From Voacanga thouarsii (Eukaryota; Streptophyta; Magnoliopsida; Gentianales; Apocynaceae): a stretch of DNA of 64,000 nucleotides. The position numbers and the translations under genes are program-made. Of the stretch, positions 36,570 to 48,988 are shown one piece after another. Location: NCBI GenBank assembly GCA_026120185.1, contig JANUWF010003367.1:1896001-1960000 (forward strand), given 5' to 3'. Below the pieces are notes generated by a model. The model searched no databases. It had not been told where the DNA came from and worked only from the letters and a program-made list of their open reading frames with translations. Position 1 is the first letter of the stretch; every line of letters starts with the position of its first letter.

Positions 36570-39240
36570 TAAGTTTTTTGAAACAAAATAATAAAATTTC
36601 GTGAATAAATATTTTAAAATAAAAAATAATTTTAAAAGAATTAAAATAATTTTAATTTTGGACGAAAGTCCTATGGAAGTACACCAGGTTGAATAGGGTG
36701 GAGTTTTCAATGAAATGGCAATGCAAATACATGAAGTTTTGAAGAACAAAACTCGTCACATAATTAATGCTGATATTGTTCTTTGTTTTATTCTTTTCTC
36801 TAATGATTAAAAAAAAAAAAAAAAGGAATTGATGGCATTGACTGGGTCAAAATGACAGTGAAATTCAGAAATTGATGAAGCTATCATTGAAATTAGGTAA
36901 TAGTATTAAATAAAAAATCAGACGGTGGGGAATTGAACAGAGCAAATGCAGTCTCAGTGGAGGGTGCAGAGCATAGGATTCTCTGCGGGAGTCTGCATTT
37001 TCCCATATGGCATTGGCATTTTTGGCCATCGAATAGCATTCCATTATTATACCGTACGTAAGGGCGTATACTAATAAATAAAGGCCCACAGTTTTTGATT
37101 GATTGATTGGTCGATCAAATCAATTAAAGTTACAATGCTCCAAAACACCTGTTACCTGTCAGGCGGTGGATTTTGTCCGCACCCGACTCACCGACCCGAG
37201 TTGGCTTTTTTTTTTAAATAAATAAATGTTTTTATTTATAAATTCACCAAAAAATTATTAAAATATTTGCTCTTTAAATATTACTTTTTTTTTTCTAATT
37301 ATATCGATTTTTGATTAAATTGATTAATATTATCTCTTTAAAATTTTAAAATTTATAATTGAATCTTTTGTAGGCTGATAAGGTTTAAGTTCAATTTTAA
37401 CCATTTGAATAGTTTTAAATGTAATTATTTAAAATTTTAAAAAGTTCTAATATGTGATATCAATTCAATTTCTTACCATTTAAAAATGTTTACATATTAA
37501 AAATAATTTTAATTAAGAATAATATAATGTTAACATTACAAATTTATCCTTTTTCAAAGTTTTTATAATTGTAATTAAATTCATTAAAACAGTTAAACTT
37601 TGAGTTAATTGCTATTCAAATGACAGAGAACCGTGAATGCAAAATTTTAAAATTTTAAAGATATACTATTGGTCGATTTAATAAAAATAAATGTATAATC
37701 ACAAAAATAATAATATTCTCAAAACAAAAATTTCATAAATTTATAAATAAATATTACCTCCGTTTCACAATATATGTCGTTTTTAATAAAGTTTTATAAA
37801 CATTTATTACTTATTTTTAACTCTATCAATTCCTACAATCTCTCTCTTTCTATTAATTATGACCCAACATTTTTCAATTATTAAAATAGATAAAAATTTA
37901 ATTAGAAATATTTTTTAAGTTTAATTTTAAAATTGTGTAGAATTTATGATATTTAATTCTTATATACAAATCCAAAACGATTTATATTAATATATATTTC
38001 TTCTGACCCCACTAGGGAATAAAATGTAAAAACAAATAGGGAAGCTGGGGTAAGGAGCTTTATTCTATGCTTATCGGGCAACCAAATCCAACTTGCTAGA
38101 CACCAAATTTTGTTTTATTAGTTATTTTAAAAAATTATATGGAGTTTAAAAAGATTCTTTTAGACAGGGGGTTTACCAGTTTTATTCTTACATGATGTAA
38201 TGTTACATGTTTTTCTGTCATAAGCATTTCGAGTTTAGTGCATTTGAATCCCTGATGGATACAAAAAAGGGTAGCTGTTGTCGAGAACGTGTTGGAGAGA
38301 TTACCCAATTTAAATCATCTCTTACTTTTTCTATTTCATGTTATTTAGTCTTTTAATATTTGTATTTTTATTTCATAATATTTAAATCTTTATATATTTT
38401 TGTACGTTAAGTGATTAATATTTTTTAATATTATTCTTAATTCTAATCAAATTATATTTAATAAAAAGATTAAAAAAAAATCTCGATTACTCATTTTTAT
38501 ATTTATTATGAGTGAATTTTAAAAAAAATATTTATTAATTTCAACATCCTTAATTTATATATAAAGATAAAAAAATATAAAATAGAAAGAGTACTAATTA
38601 TGATTTGCTAGTACAAACAAAAGCTTTGGACATACAACTTTAGAAATGCAAAAGTGACGACATTAATGGATTAATGCACTCGGCTCTCAAATGTTTGCAT
38701 TTTCCTTGCCTGCGAATGGTCCCAAAGAAAGGCCAATTTTTTTTGCCCCCTGTTGAGAAGGCCATCGTTTCCAACCTTGATAGCGAGAGGAGAAAAAATA
38801 TTAACAAATTTTAAATATCTATATTTTTATTTTAAAAAGTTTAAAAAATTAAATATCTATTTTTTAAAAATAAAATATAAATTTCAAAAATTTATATATC
38901 AATAAAAATAAAATAATAACTTAATTTATTTCAAACAATGGGAATACCTAATATCCTTTTTATCGAATAAAGGGTATTCACTTTCACATCTGAGTATATC
39001 GAAAGAAAGGAAACTTCTAGGCTTCTAGCTCGGTAGGTCCCCCATGCCACAGTCCCCCTCCGCACCTCGCAACCTTCTCTTCCCCCTTCTTCTCTCTCTC
39101 TCTGTCTCTCCAGGAACAACTTTTTTTTTTTTTTTGTTTCAACTTAAAAAAAAGGGGAAACAAACAAACACACACACACAAAGGCAGATCTTAGTAGGAC
39201 TGCTTCGCATGTCCCTTTCAATCTCATAATATGATAGGAA
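36570..39240. other. Gene desert, third part
   Basis: AT-rich with no supported gene, apart from a more balanced island at about 36830-37215 that includes CACCGACCCGAG (a DRE-like core) and no recognisable reading frame. A MITE-like unit may span about 38330-38600 (left CTATTTCATGTTATTTAGTC, right AAAATAGAAAG). The 39000-39200 part is CT-rich and then A/C-rich. Confidence 0.5.
37757..37995. mobile_element. Stowaway-type MITE, family B copy 5 (degraded right end)
   Basis: The left end CCTCCGTTTCACAATATATG follows a TA dinucleotide and matches family B. The right side AAAACGATTTATATTAATATA is a decayed inverse. Length and interior agree with the other copies. Confidence 0.6.
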
Positions 39241-39960
39241 TCCACTAAACCATGATGCTCAATCTCACGAGGAGGAAAACACTTGCACATGCACTACCTC
39301 AAGGGCCAATGAAAAGGACGCGAGTCAAGAGGTTCCAAGAAGGACTACAAATATTTGTGAAGGCTAATATGAAAATAGAAGTTCATTAGATAACGAATAA
39401 AGGCTCCAATGCACACAATTTGTTGCTTATTCAAGTGCAAGATCGAGAGAATACCAATTCACTGCAGGGAAATGCATTTGAACAAAATTTGGGATGCAAG
39501 GAGATTCAAGAAAATATGCTAAGAAAGTCTTGAGGCTGAGTGACGCTACCGACCTCATGCTGAGTAGTGCCACCCAGTCAAGGAGACCAGTTACTATAGA
39601 ACATCTGGGGCCAAGTGACCCATCTCATGCCGAGTGCGCAGCCTATGCTTTTAAGCCAAACACCAGCAGAAATCCAGACTTGAGAGATGTTCAACAAAGA
39701 TCTAAGTGGCGCCGCCTAAGGCCGGAAACTCTAGCGACATAAACCAAATGTGTTTGATCCCTCCCAAGCCTCATATCATAATACTCGCAACCCCCACGGA
39801 AAAGTCTCGTTTATGCAAGATTTCAAAGCCAAAACTTGCCTGCGAGTGCCTGTTAAGGTCAAGTAAGTTTCAGACGGGAACTGTATATACAGTCCCTGAC
39901 ACCAGCAAGATTAAGAAGCCTAACCAGGCGACCTAAAATTGTTTGTAGCAAAGTGAGATT
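39240..39960 (+). mobile_element. Decayed Ty3/gypsy retrotransposon fragment
   Basis: At about 39272-39389 one plus-strand frame reads LPQGPMKRTRVKRFQEGLQ and then a stop. This is the GPMTRARAKRF-type segment found in plant Ty3/gypsy polyproteins. The next 550 or so bases have LTR-like composition, with TGGCGCCGCC near 39706. No protease, reverse transcriptase or integrase is present, so it is a remnant. It ends just downstream of the pyruvate dehydrogenase gene. Confidence 0.5.
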
Positions 39961-40490
39961 CAGACAGGACAACTACTAGAACAAGCAAACATCCCAGAAG
40001 GGAAGTTGTTTTGCTCAATGTGCAGAGAATTAGAGATATTACTCAAGTCAGAAAATAAATACAGGCCAAATTAAGACAAACAAAACCTGCAGATGATTCC
40101 AGTTCTCAAGTTTAAACAGAATGAAAACAAACAAGAGAATCACTTAATAGTAAACAGAGATTTCATCATCAATGAGAAGTGGAGAAACTCGCCGTGAGAA
40201 CTTTACTTTACACAGCAGTTACCCAAGGAGCAACTGCAGGAGCAAAACAGATATTCAAAGTTGGTTTCTGTCAGTTGTTTCCAAAAAAATCAGAATCACT
40301 CAACTGCTAAAAGATATTAATGGAAAATGACATTCCTATATGAGCAACAGGGTTTGTGAAAAATTTGCGGACACCCAAATGAGGATGAAGAGACTTGGCT
40401 CCACAGTATTATTGTTTAGAATTGTACTTGTGTTCTTTCAGCTTTGTTCCAGAGGAAAGTTTATTTGAAGGGCTTCCATGACTTGTTGCC

Positions 40491-43400
40491 TCATGGAAGT
40501 ACAGCTCTTACTTCTTTCCTATCTGCTCCAAAAGACTGCAAAAGATAACGAATATTTCAGTTTATACACCCTTTAACAATTACACCATACCCAATGGGGC
40601 AAGAGTAAAAACACATAGTTCAAGTGTAATATCAAGTAACATTCCAGTTTTCAGGTCCGGCTATTTGTTATCAAAATCTTAATATGTAACAGAAGAAGAC
40701 TCTCTATATATACTTTTATGACCATAATACCATGTCCCCATAAAACAGAAAAACCATCACTAAATCTTCATCTGACAAATTTATATCCCTATCATGCATG
40801 TAAGATGTAAGAATTTGAACTGGCCTAGAGATCTCTTTGACTCTATAACAAGATGCACCCAAACGTGACTCTGCTTATGAAATTATTTTTCCCGCCATAT
40901 AAAATCAAAGCTAACAGTCCCCTCCCAATTCAGAGCTTTTCTTAATTCGTAAGTGAATTTCACACCTCAAAACTTGAGCAATAATAACCGCTGCATACAT
41001 CAAGCATATTAAATGGATGCCCTTACAGATTGATATTCACTAAATTCATAAGTGAATTCCACATCTCAAAATTTGACCAATAATAACCACTGCATACATC
41101 AAGTATATTAAATTGATGCCATGTCTCTTATGACAGCAACAATGTGATTAAAAACCATAGACCACACATTGATATTACTTAATACTGCATATCTTACAAC
41201 AAACAACAAACTAAGCCTTAGTCCCAAGAAATTTGGGGTCAGCTACATGAACCAATACCAGGCTATGTGTGGTCATCCACATGAATCCTCTTTCTCCACT
41301 TCCTTCTATCGACCGTCATACTTTCATCCAAATCTAACAAAGACAAATCTCTCCTAATCATCTCTATCCGTGTCGTTTTAGGCCTGCCTCTACCTCGGTC
41401 TAACCTATCTTGCTTCTCTCCCTCAATCCTCCTCAAAGGCACATCCTTAGTCTTCCCTGTACATGTCCAAACAAACACAAGTGGTTTTCTCCCATCTTCT
41501 TCTCAATAGATGCTACTCCCAACTTTTTTCTAATGGTCTTATTTCTGACTCTATCATTTCTAATATATCTACACATCCTTTCTACTTTAATATTGCATAT
41601 CTTATGACAAATAATTTAACAAAAAAAGGCTCCAAAATCCATCCTCCACTCTTTACATTTATAGTTCCGTAAGATCTCTAAAAGATGGAACATGTTCAAC
41701 TAAATCCCTTCTCATCCACTTCTTGATTGCCACCTCTCTTGAAGCTTCAAAAAAAAGGAATAATGGTATTTTAGAATACCTTAACATTCCACAAGATAGC
41801 CCATTAGATGCACTACATTAGTACTTCATCTTAGAGCTTATGTTGTTAGAGAATCGTATAATGTATACATTTAAAAGCAAATAAATACTACTTTTCAATT
41901 TGTATCATACAAAAGGGTTAGTGATATGGCAAAAGAATATGTTCTGAAAATTCTAAAGAGAATGTAAAGATTAAAATCACAATAAAACGCATATCCGAGA
42001 AACAAAAATCAACCAATTTTTAGGGCATCATACAATTGCCTGAAACATAACACATGAGCTGAAGAGATCATAACCTCTCAAAAATCCTAAGCAACTAAGA
42101 AAAGAGAGAAGAGAAGGGGGGGGGGTATTGCATACCTCAGTTCCTAACCCTTTCACATATACATTGCTAAACAGTTCCGAAGGATCAGGCAAGGGACACT
42201 CCTGGCAAAACAAAAATATATGAGCATCTGCCATCAGAATGCTTCAAAGAAAGAGCTAACTTCAGAAGGTTAAAACTTCCTCAACCATGGTTAATACCTT
42301 TGCTTTTGCAATGGCTTCATCTACTTCTTTTCTAACTTCTTTTTCAATGTCCTGGGTAGAAGTCGACAAACAAAAAATAAATAAATAAATCAACTCAATA
42401 ACTAAGATCATGTTTTCTGTTGTTTCTAGCACAAAAATTTCTATTACAATTAAAAAGATCTACAAACAGATGATAGAGGTTAAAAAGGGTTAAAGATTAT
42501 AAATCATAGAATCTTCAGGGAACAAGGACAAGTATGTTCACATACCTTTAGTTCTTTTTCATTTGCAATATCATGTGATAATAGGAGCTTCCTAACTCTT
42601 TCAATAGGATCACGTTCCTGAATTACAAAGTAGATAGACTAAGCCTCTAAATGAACCAACTTGATGATAGACATTTCAATATTTTCCCAGGCTAAAAGAA
42701 AACCCCATTTTGACCTGTCTCATGGCAGAGATCTCATCACGTGTGCGGTACGTGCTCCCAGGATCAGACATAGAGTGCCCATGGTATCTATAGGTGTCCA
42801 TTTCAATAATCTGTACAAGATCAAGCGGACAAATATTAGCAAAGCCAAACTTCACCTGCTCTTTCCCAATGAGTTCTACAGTGGAATCTGAAAATGATAA
42901 CAATAATAAAGTAGCACAAGGACATTGAGGGACACAGTATATAAATGAGAAACAGGCAGCTTATTAGTGGGCCCATACAATTCCAAAAAATGTAATTCAC
43001 ACACTTTATGTAGCTTGAAATGAAGTTTGCAAATAGTACTCAATATCATATTCAGTTTATTCTCATCCTATGTATCCCAATGCAGTCATGTTGAATCTGA
43101 AATCATGAGTGGCAAATGCTGAGCAAACTGTTCTAACCTTGCATGAATGCTACTTAACAAGAGAAGTATATTTGCATTTGACATAGCTCATACAGGCTAT
43201 TACAGATTATCTTTGCTTTTATTCATTGCTAATAATCAATCACCCACGTCAAGGCATTTTATGTGCTTATGTTTGGCATTAATTTGCCTTAGCATCTCAT
43301 ACTCATTGATGTCAGATTAACAATAGGCACATGGCATACATATGAAAGTAAAACAATTAGAATCTCTCTCTAAAAATTTGTTTATGGGCAAATTGGCGGA

Positions 43401-43888
43401 TATAGTCCTTAAACTTTTTTCGATTGGCAAGTTTAGTCTATAATCTTTATTTTTAAATTTTTTGGTCCTTATTCTTTTTTCAAGTAAAATATTTGGTTCT
43501 TTTGTCCACCACGTGACGGTCAACACAAAGTCAACATCTACATTTATGAACCAAATTTAACAATCGAAAAAAGTTTATAGACTAAATCTACTAATTTATA
43601 TGATATTGAAAAACTCAAGAATGACGATTTCTCTTGCGAGTCTAATGTGTGTAGGTGATAAATACAATGTAAGATAAGCATTGCATAGTTGACCAAGAAG
43701 GGGAAAGAATAGGTAGTATTTTCACTGACTTTTTATATGTTAGAATAAAGTTTTGAAATTAAGAAAGTTATTAAATTCATAAATTTAGTTTCTGAGAAAA
43801 TTTTAATTTTTCTTAATTTGTTGAAGTAAAATTATTTAATTAATACTCTCTCTATCTCTCTCTTTTCACTTTGGAATCTATATGAAGA

Positions 43889-43941
<53 letters not shown>

Positions 43942-46900
43942 GTAAGTTTGAAAAGAAGTACGTTACTTGTTAATAATATTTCCTTATTATTTAAAAAATA
44001 AACGTAAAACACAAATTTAAATTTTAACATAGGTAATCTTGTATTAGAAATAATAAAATTAATTTGAAAAATTAATAACCAATTAATATCATGATTTACT
44101 AGAATAATAATAATATTATTATTAAAATTAGAAGATTTTTTTATTTTTTATAATGACAAATATTTGTGACAAAAATTAGTTTTTCTATACATACGTTAAT
44201 TTAGATAAATAAGAATATTTATGATAATTAATTTATATATAAAATTTGTTAAACCTTTAAAAGATATAATTATTATATATCATTATTAAGATTTATTTAA
44301 GATAACTATATAAAAATTAAAAAATCAACTATAAATTATGACAGATAAAAAAATTGGGAGAGTATACTCTCAATCCAAAACTAAATAGTCATATCTCTCT
44401 TCTTAATTTAATGGTGTTGAAATGAATATTTATTTTTTAAAAATAAATATATTTCCGTTTAAATTTCTATCATAACTTCCATCAATCTACTAATAATTAG
44501 ATATATAAGTTCATACAAAGATAATATTTAGTTATTAAAAAACACTATTTATTAAGTAATAGATTTTATATTCAATTCATAATCCATTATGTACATATGT
44601 ATGTATGCAAATTGGCAGATATAGTCCCTATATTTTTTTCAACTAGCAAATTTGGTCCCTAAAAATAAATGTTGACTGTCACATGATAGATGGAATGACC
44701 AAATTTTTTACTTGAAAAAAGAAGAAAGACCAAAAAATTTGAAAATAAAAATTAGGGACCAAATTTGCCAATCGAAAAAAGTTTAGGGACAAATCTACCA
44801 ATTTGCCTTTGTTTATAAGAAGGCCCATGTATTACTTTCTCACGACAACAATCATTACTTCCCGCTCAGATCAGACACAAGCAGTAGGTGTTCCACACAA
44901 GACTAATCTGTAACACAATTTTCTAATTGTTTGTCATTGAACCCATTCATAGTAAACTTGCACTACACAGAAAAATCTTTCTCGTGTTACCTTAAAGTAG
45001 CAGATAAATATTGAAATGCCAAACATGTAATATCAGTAGATTTCATCAGTAAAAGACACAAAATTTATGACTCCAATGAGATAACAAAAATGAATTAGAA
45101 CATCAAATCCATCAAATAATGGTTACACACACACACACACACAGAGAGAGAGTGGTGTCATATAAGTTTCAATAAAAATCTGCAAGACTTTCTCTCATAC
45201 AAAAGCTCTGATACTAATAAGCAACAAATAATTCTTTATGTTTTTGTAATTTTATCCTTCATCTAAGATGCTTCTGCTTGACCATCAAAATTAAGCCCAA
45301 TTTTACAAGTCACATTCAATCAATGAAGCATCAGATCAAAAAATAGACAAATCATTGAAATTCACATACCATGTCAACAGCTAAAGTCCTATATTTGGCA
45401 TATGAAATCCCAAGTACTCCATATCTAGTATTAAAAATTAAAAGTAGTCCTCCTGTGCCATATCCTATCCTCCTAGTAAAAACGTTCTCAATCATGAGGT
45501 ATCCTAGCCATTAGCGAATCATGATATACCTGCACCTAAAATTGAAGATCATTACAGCCAAAGTGCAGTTATAGAAATGCCATACAGTGACGACAAATGA
45601 ACAAGAAAGCACAGATATGTTCAGATGCATTCAGGCAAAATTTTCTTAAACTAACAATCTCATCATCTTCTATTCCATAGTAAGCACGTAATTGAGGCAT
45701 GACCCTTCCTTTACTATGGTACAACATAACCCATCAATTATTTCCCATCATTGCCATAAAGAATATTAAATTACACAAAAAAACATTTAAATGGGAACAG
45801 AGGACAGACAAAACTTTATCAAAAGAGGATTTAAGATGACCATTTTTACTCACAATTGGTCCATTCTTCAGGACATGCTCCTTGGCAAATTTACATGCCT
45901 GTTTCACAGCAAGGACATCCATACCATCTACCTGTATTACAATAGAGAAATGTAATCTTAACAATATGATGGGTCAGCAGAAATAAATTTTTGGAAGGGG
46001 AACTAATGACAAAAGGTATGATATTTCTGGCATTTGGAAGGGGGGATAACCACAAAAGATATAATATCATTTCATGATTTTCTTGAATACTTTTTTTTTA
46101 TTATTATTGTTATTAAACTTTAAGCAATATTGTTCAGTTACCAAGCCCTCATATTTGATCCAGGCTTCTTGTCTTAAATGAATCAGAGAGAGGAAGGAAC
46201 ACCATTATTTGGGATCATTCCACAATGTCATAAAATAGTACATAGTCCATTCATACTTAATTCTTAATGCAAGGCCAGTACAGCCATACAAAATACCACC
46301 AGAACCAACATTCACAAATCCAATTAAAATGACATCCTTTGCTGATGAAAAATTAACATATAGCTGACCAAAACATGGCATGGCCAAATGGGGAATGTAC
46401 TCTTCCAAGATACACTTCTAAAATTGCTTTCTGCCAATAAGAAATTGCTATAGGTTCAGTAGAAAATCCAAGAATAATTTATTGCTGACATCATACAAAC
46501 TTATTGGAGTCAGCTCTACTTTGCTAGATTTAAAAAATCAATCTAAGGAAGAGGAAACACAATATTTCTATAATAATAAGAAGAAGAAAGAACATTATTC
46601 TCTTCAATCAATGACATTAAGTCCAAACCACAAGTTCAGTCTACTAATCATCCCTAGAGTTTACAGTTAGATACTTGATTAAGCTGCAACCCTTTCTTTT
46701 AATGGAAGAATTGGTAGAATATTCACCATGTGTTCCAGCTTATAAGCCATTGAAATTAGAACAACTTTACATCCTTAGGCACATTATGTTGCCAAATGGC
46801 AATTAAGTTACAGTTACCTCATGTGATGTGAAGTCTAATATGGAAGATAAACCAAAAAGTAATCCTATTATATTAAATATTCAAATAGTTACGTTAGGCC

Positions 46901-48062
46901 TTTGAAAGGAAAGCATCAATGAGAAATTTGAATTAGATTTTTCTGTTTCAGTTCTAAAGCTAAGAGCCCACCATTCAATTTAGCACTTCGGTAAGCTGTG
47001 ATCAATTTCAATATAAGAAATGTTCACACACTAATCACAAGAGTGACTAATTTAATTCACCTTCAAACCAGGAACATAATCCCCTCTCTTGTAATAAGCA
47101 GGACTCTTTGCTGCCCTCCATTCTGCTGTCCCCATGCCATCTGCAATGAATAAAGCAAGTTGAGGTACTTATAAAATGTAGTGCAAGTACAAGCTGGCAT
47201 GAAAATAAAAACCATAGCACATTAAAAAAAGGTAAGAAAATAAAACAAATTTTCTTTACAACATAAAACAAAAGCTCAGACACACAAGTATAAATGTGTA
47301 ATTACCGAAATTCAACAAATTAAGCAATCAACAAAAAAGGTATGAGAAAGATACTTCTGGGGTCTTACAGTGATTATTTTCACAGACCAAAATCGCAGGC
47401 AGATCCCAAAGAGCAGCCATATTCAAAGCCTCAAAAAGCTGTCCCTGATTCGCAGCGCCATCTCCATACAAAGTAAACGTTACATTCTCGTCCTTATTAT
47501 ACTTCTGAGCAAAAGCCAATCCACAACCTAATGGAATCTGCGCTCCGACAATCCCATGCCCTCCAAAAAAGCCACTCTCTTTCTTGTAAAAATGCATAGA
47601 ACCCCCTTTACCCTTCGAACAACCGTCTTTTCTTCCCATCAGTTCAGCAAAAGTTTGATACAAAGAACCCCCGCGGCAAAGGAACGTACAGTGATCCCTG
47701 TAAGCCGTAATAATACAGTCCTTCTTAGTGATTGCAGCCTCCATTCCGACCGCCACCGCTTCCTGGCCGTCGTACAGATGACAAAAACCACGGATGAGCT
47801 TGGCCTTGTAGAGAGAATCCGCAGCGATTTCCATACGGCGCATCAACGCCATGTCACGAAAGAATGTCATGAGCTCTTGAGGATTTGTCTCCACCGAGCG
47901 AGAAGGTGGATCGATCTTGTGTCCAGTAAAAGGTACGCTGGTCTCGATGGTCAGGGGGTTGGTGGAGTCGGTGGAGAGATTACGAAGGGCGGGTATAGTT
48001 GTGCTGGCGTAGAGGTGGCGGAGGAGACTAGTAGCGGCGCTCCGGTGAGCTGATAGGGCCAT
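40491..48062 (-). CDS. Pyruvate dehydrogenase E1 alpha subunit, mitochondrial
   Basis: Eight exons in transcription order: 48062-47369, 47140-47061, 45931-45854, 42810-42715, 42617-42546, 42351-42298, 42201-42136 and 40535-40491, together 394 residues with every junction in phase. The N-terminus ([20 protein letters not shown]) is a basic mitochondrial presequence. The thiamine diphosphate motif runs from GDGAANQG (residue 200) to ENNH (231). The regulatory phosphorylation loop [20 protein letters not shown] is intact. It forms the alpha2-beta2 E1 that decarboxylates pyruvate and passes the acetyl group to E2. The ATG at 48062 is chosen because it begins the presequence; the frame upstream is open but is leader. 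Introns 3 (3 kb) and 7 (1.6 kb) hold transposon insertions. Closest Arabidopsis genes by memory are E1 ALPHA and IAR4. Confidence 0.96.
41197..41588 (-). mobile_element. 5'-truncated RTE-clade LINE in PDH E1 alpha intron 7
   Basis: The minus strand encodes the end of an RTE-type reverse transcriptase polyprotein: [18 protein letters not shown], then [15 protein letters not shown] and a stop near 41263. It is followed by the typical 3' tail with CCCCAAATTTCTTGGGACTA and TTG repeats. Both sides carry a 16-base duplication with one mismatch, AATACTGCATATCTTA at 41181-41196 and AATATTGCATATCTTA at 41589-41604. Only the last 390 or so bases of the LINE are present, as expected from incomplete target-primed reverse transcription. 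It lies in sense with the host gene. Confidence 0.85.
43388..43598. mobile_element. MITE family D copy 1, in PDH E1 alpha intron 3
   Basis: It starts GCAAATTGGCGGATATAGTC and ends with the decayed inverse GACTAAATCTACTAATTT. The interior (about 43460-43555) is the reverse complement of the interior of the copy at 44607-44806. It is non-coding. Confidence 0.65.
43889..43940. repeat. ATT microsatellite
   Basis: An uninterrupted ATT trinucleotide run of about 52 bases within PDH E1 alpha intron 3. Confidence 0.9.
44607..44806. mobile_element. MITE family D copy 2, inverted relative to copy 1
   Basis: It starts GCAAATTGGCAGATATAGTC and ends GACAAATCTACCAATTTGC, clear terminal inverted repeats of about 22 bases. 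Its interior is opposite in direction to the copy at 43388. Both lie in the same intron, about 1 kb apart. Confidence 0.7.
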
Positions 48063-48988
48063 CTCGAGCGTCGATTTGGTTGACTGTTGCTTTTCCTTTC
48101 TGCTTTCGCCAATAATCTGAGAGATATAGTAATTGGTAGCCGAGAAGGTGAGGGTACGGTGGAAACTGAAAAAGACCCAAAAGAGGAGTTCCGGGAAAAT
48201 TGTACTCCGCTGCCTTTGTTGATGCTCTCTCTCCCTCTCTCTATCTCTCAATAATTTTAATATTTTAAATAAAAATAAAAATTTTAATATAAATAATTTT
48301 TTTAAAAACTAATATATTATATTCTTTAATTCTATATTAATTTCACTTTTTTAATTTTTATTTAATTTAAATAAACTCTTCCAAAAAGAGTTATAATTCG
48401 AGTAGGATATAGTTAATGTTTTTTACCTATTTAGTATTCTTTTTTAGTTTATATTTAAATTAAGAATATATTAATTTTTAAATTTTATAAAAAATTTTAT
48501 TAAATAAAAATTAATATTACAATTTGTTCGACTTAAATAATAAAATTATTAAAATTTTTTTATTATATTTTAAACAATTTTTTTGAAAAATATTATATAA
48601 ATTACATTCCTCACAATATAACGATTAATTTTAATATTATTATTATTTAAAATTATAGTATAAATAAAAATACATTGTACAATAATATATATATATATAT
48701 ATTAATTTTTAATTAAAATTTTATAGCGAAATGAAAATTGAATTAATTAAAAACATCACAAACCCAGAAAATAACAAACTTTAGGCTATGAATTCAATTA
48801 GCATGTAAAAATTAGAATTAGGCGGAAGTAATAATTCATTCTCAATTAAAACACAATAATTAGTTTATTAATTATTCCACAAATTTTAAAAAAAAATAGA
48901 AAACAGTAATTACTGGCAATTTGATGATTCATCCATCCCTATAAATATCTGAAATTATCTCTTGTACACAACGGATGTGTCTCCCGTC
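48063..48988. promoter_or_regulatory. Divergent promoter region, PDH E1 alpha / ISE2
   Basis: These 926 bases separate two start codons pointing away from each other. On the PDH side the leader includes a GA-rich tract on the minus strand (48223-48249), a plant pyrimidine-patch type element. On the ISE2 side CTATAAATAT lies at 48940-48949, about 40 bases before the chosen ATG, which leaves a very short leader if used. The middle (48250-48900) is strongly AT-rich with a TA tract at about 48685-48701 and no open frame. Confidence 0.55.

Noticed and set aside
39494..39936. Two open frames of 76-82 codons
   Set aside because: They follow the gypsy-type signature and fit LTR-like or degraded retroelement DNA rather than a host gene.
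42112..42125. Poly-G run next to a PDH E1 alpha splice donor
   Set aside because: It begins a few bases inside the intron and leaves the donor at 42136/42135 intact, so I see no reason to call it functional.
47556..48053. 165-codon open frame antisense to the first PDH E1 alpha exon
   Set aside because: It is a shadow of a well-supported coding exon; its product has no family signature.
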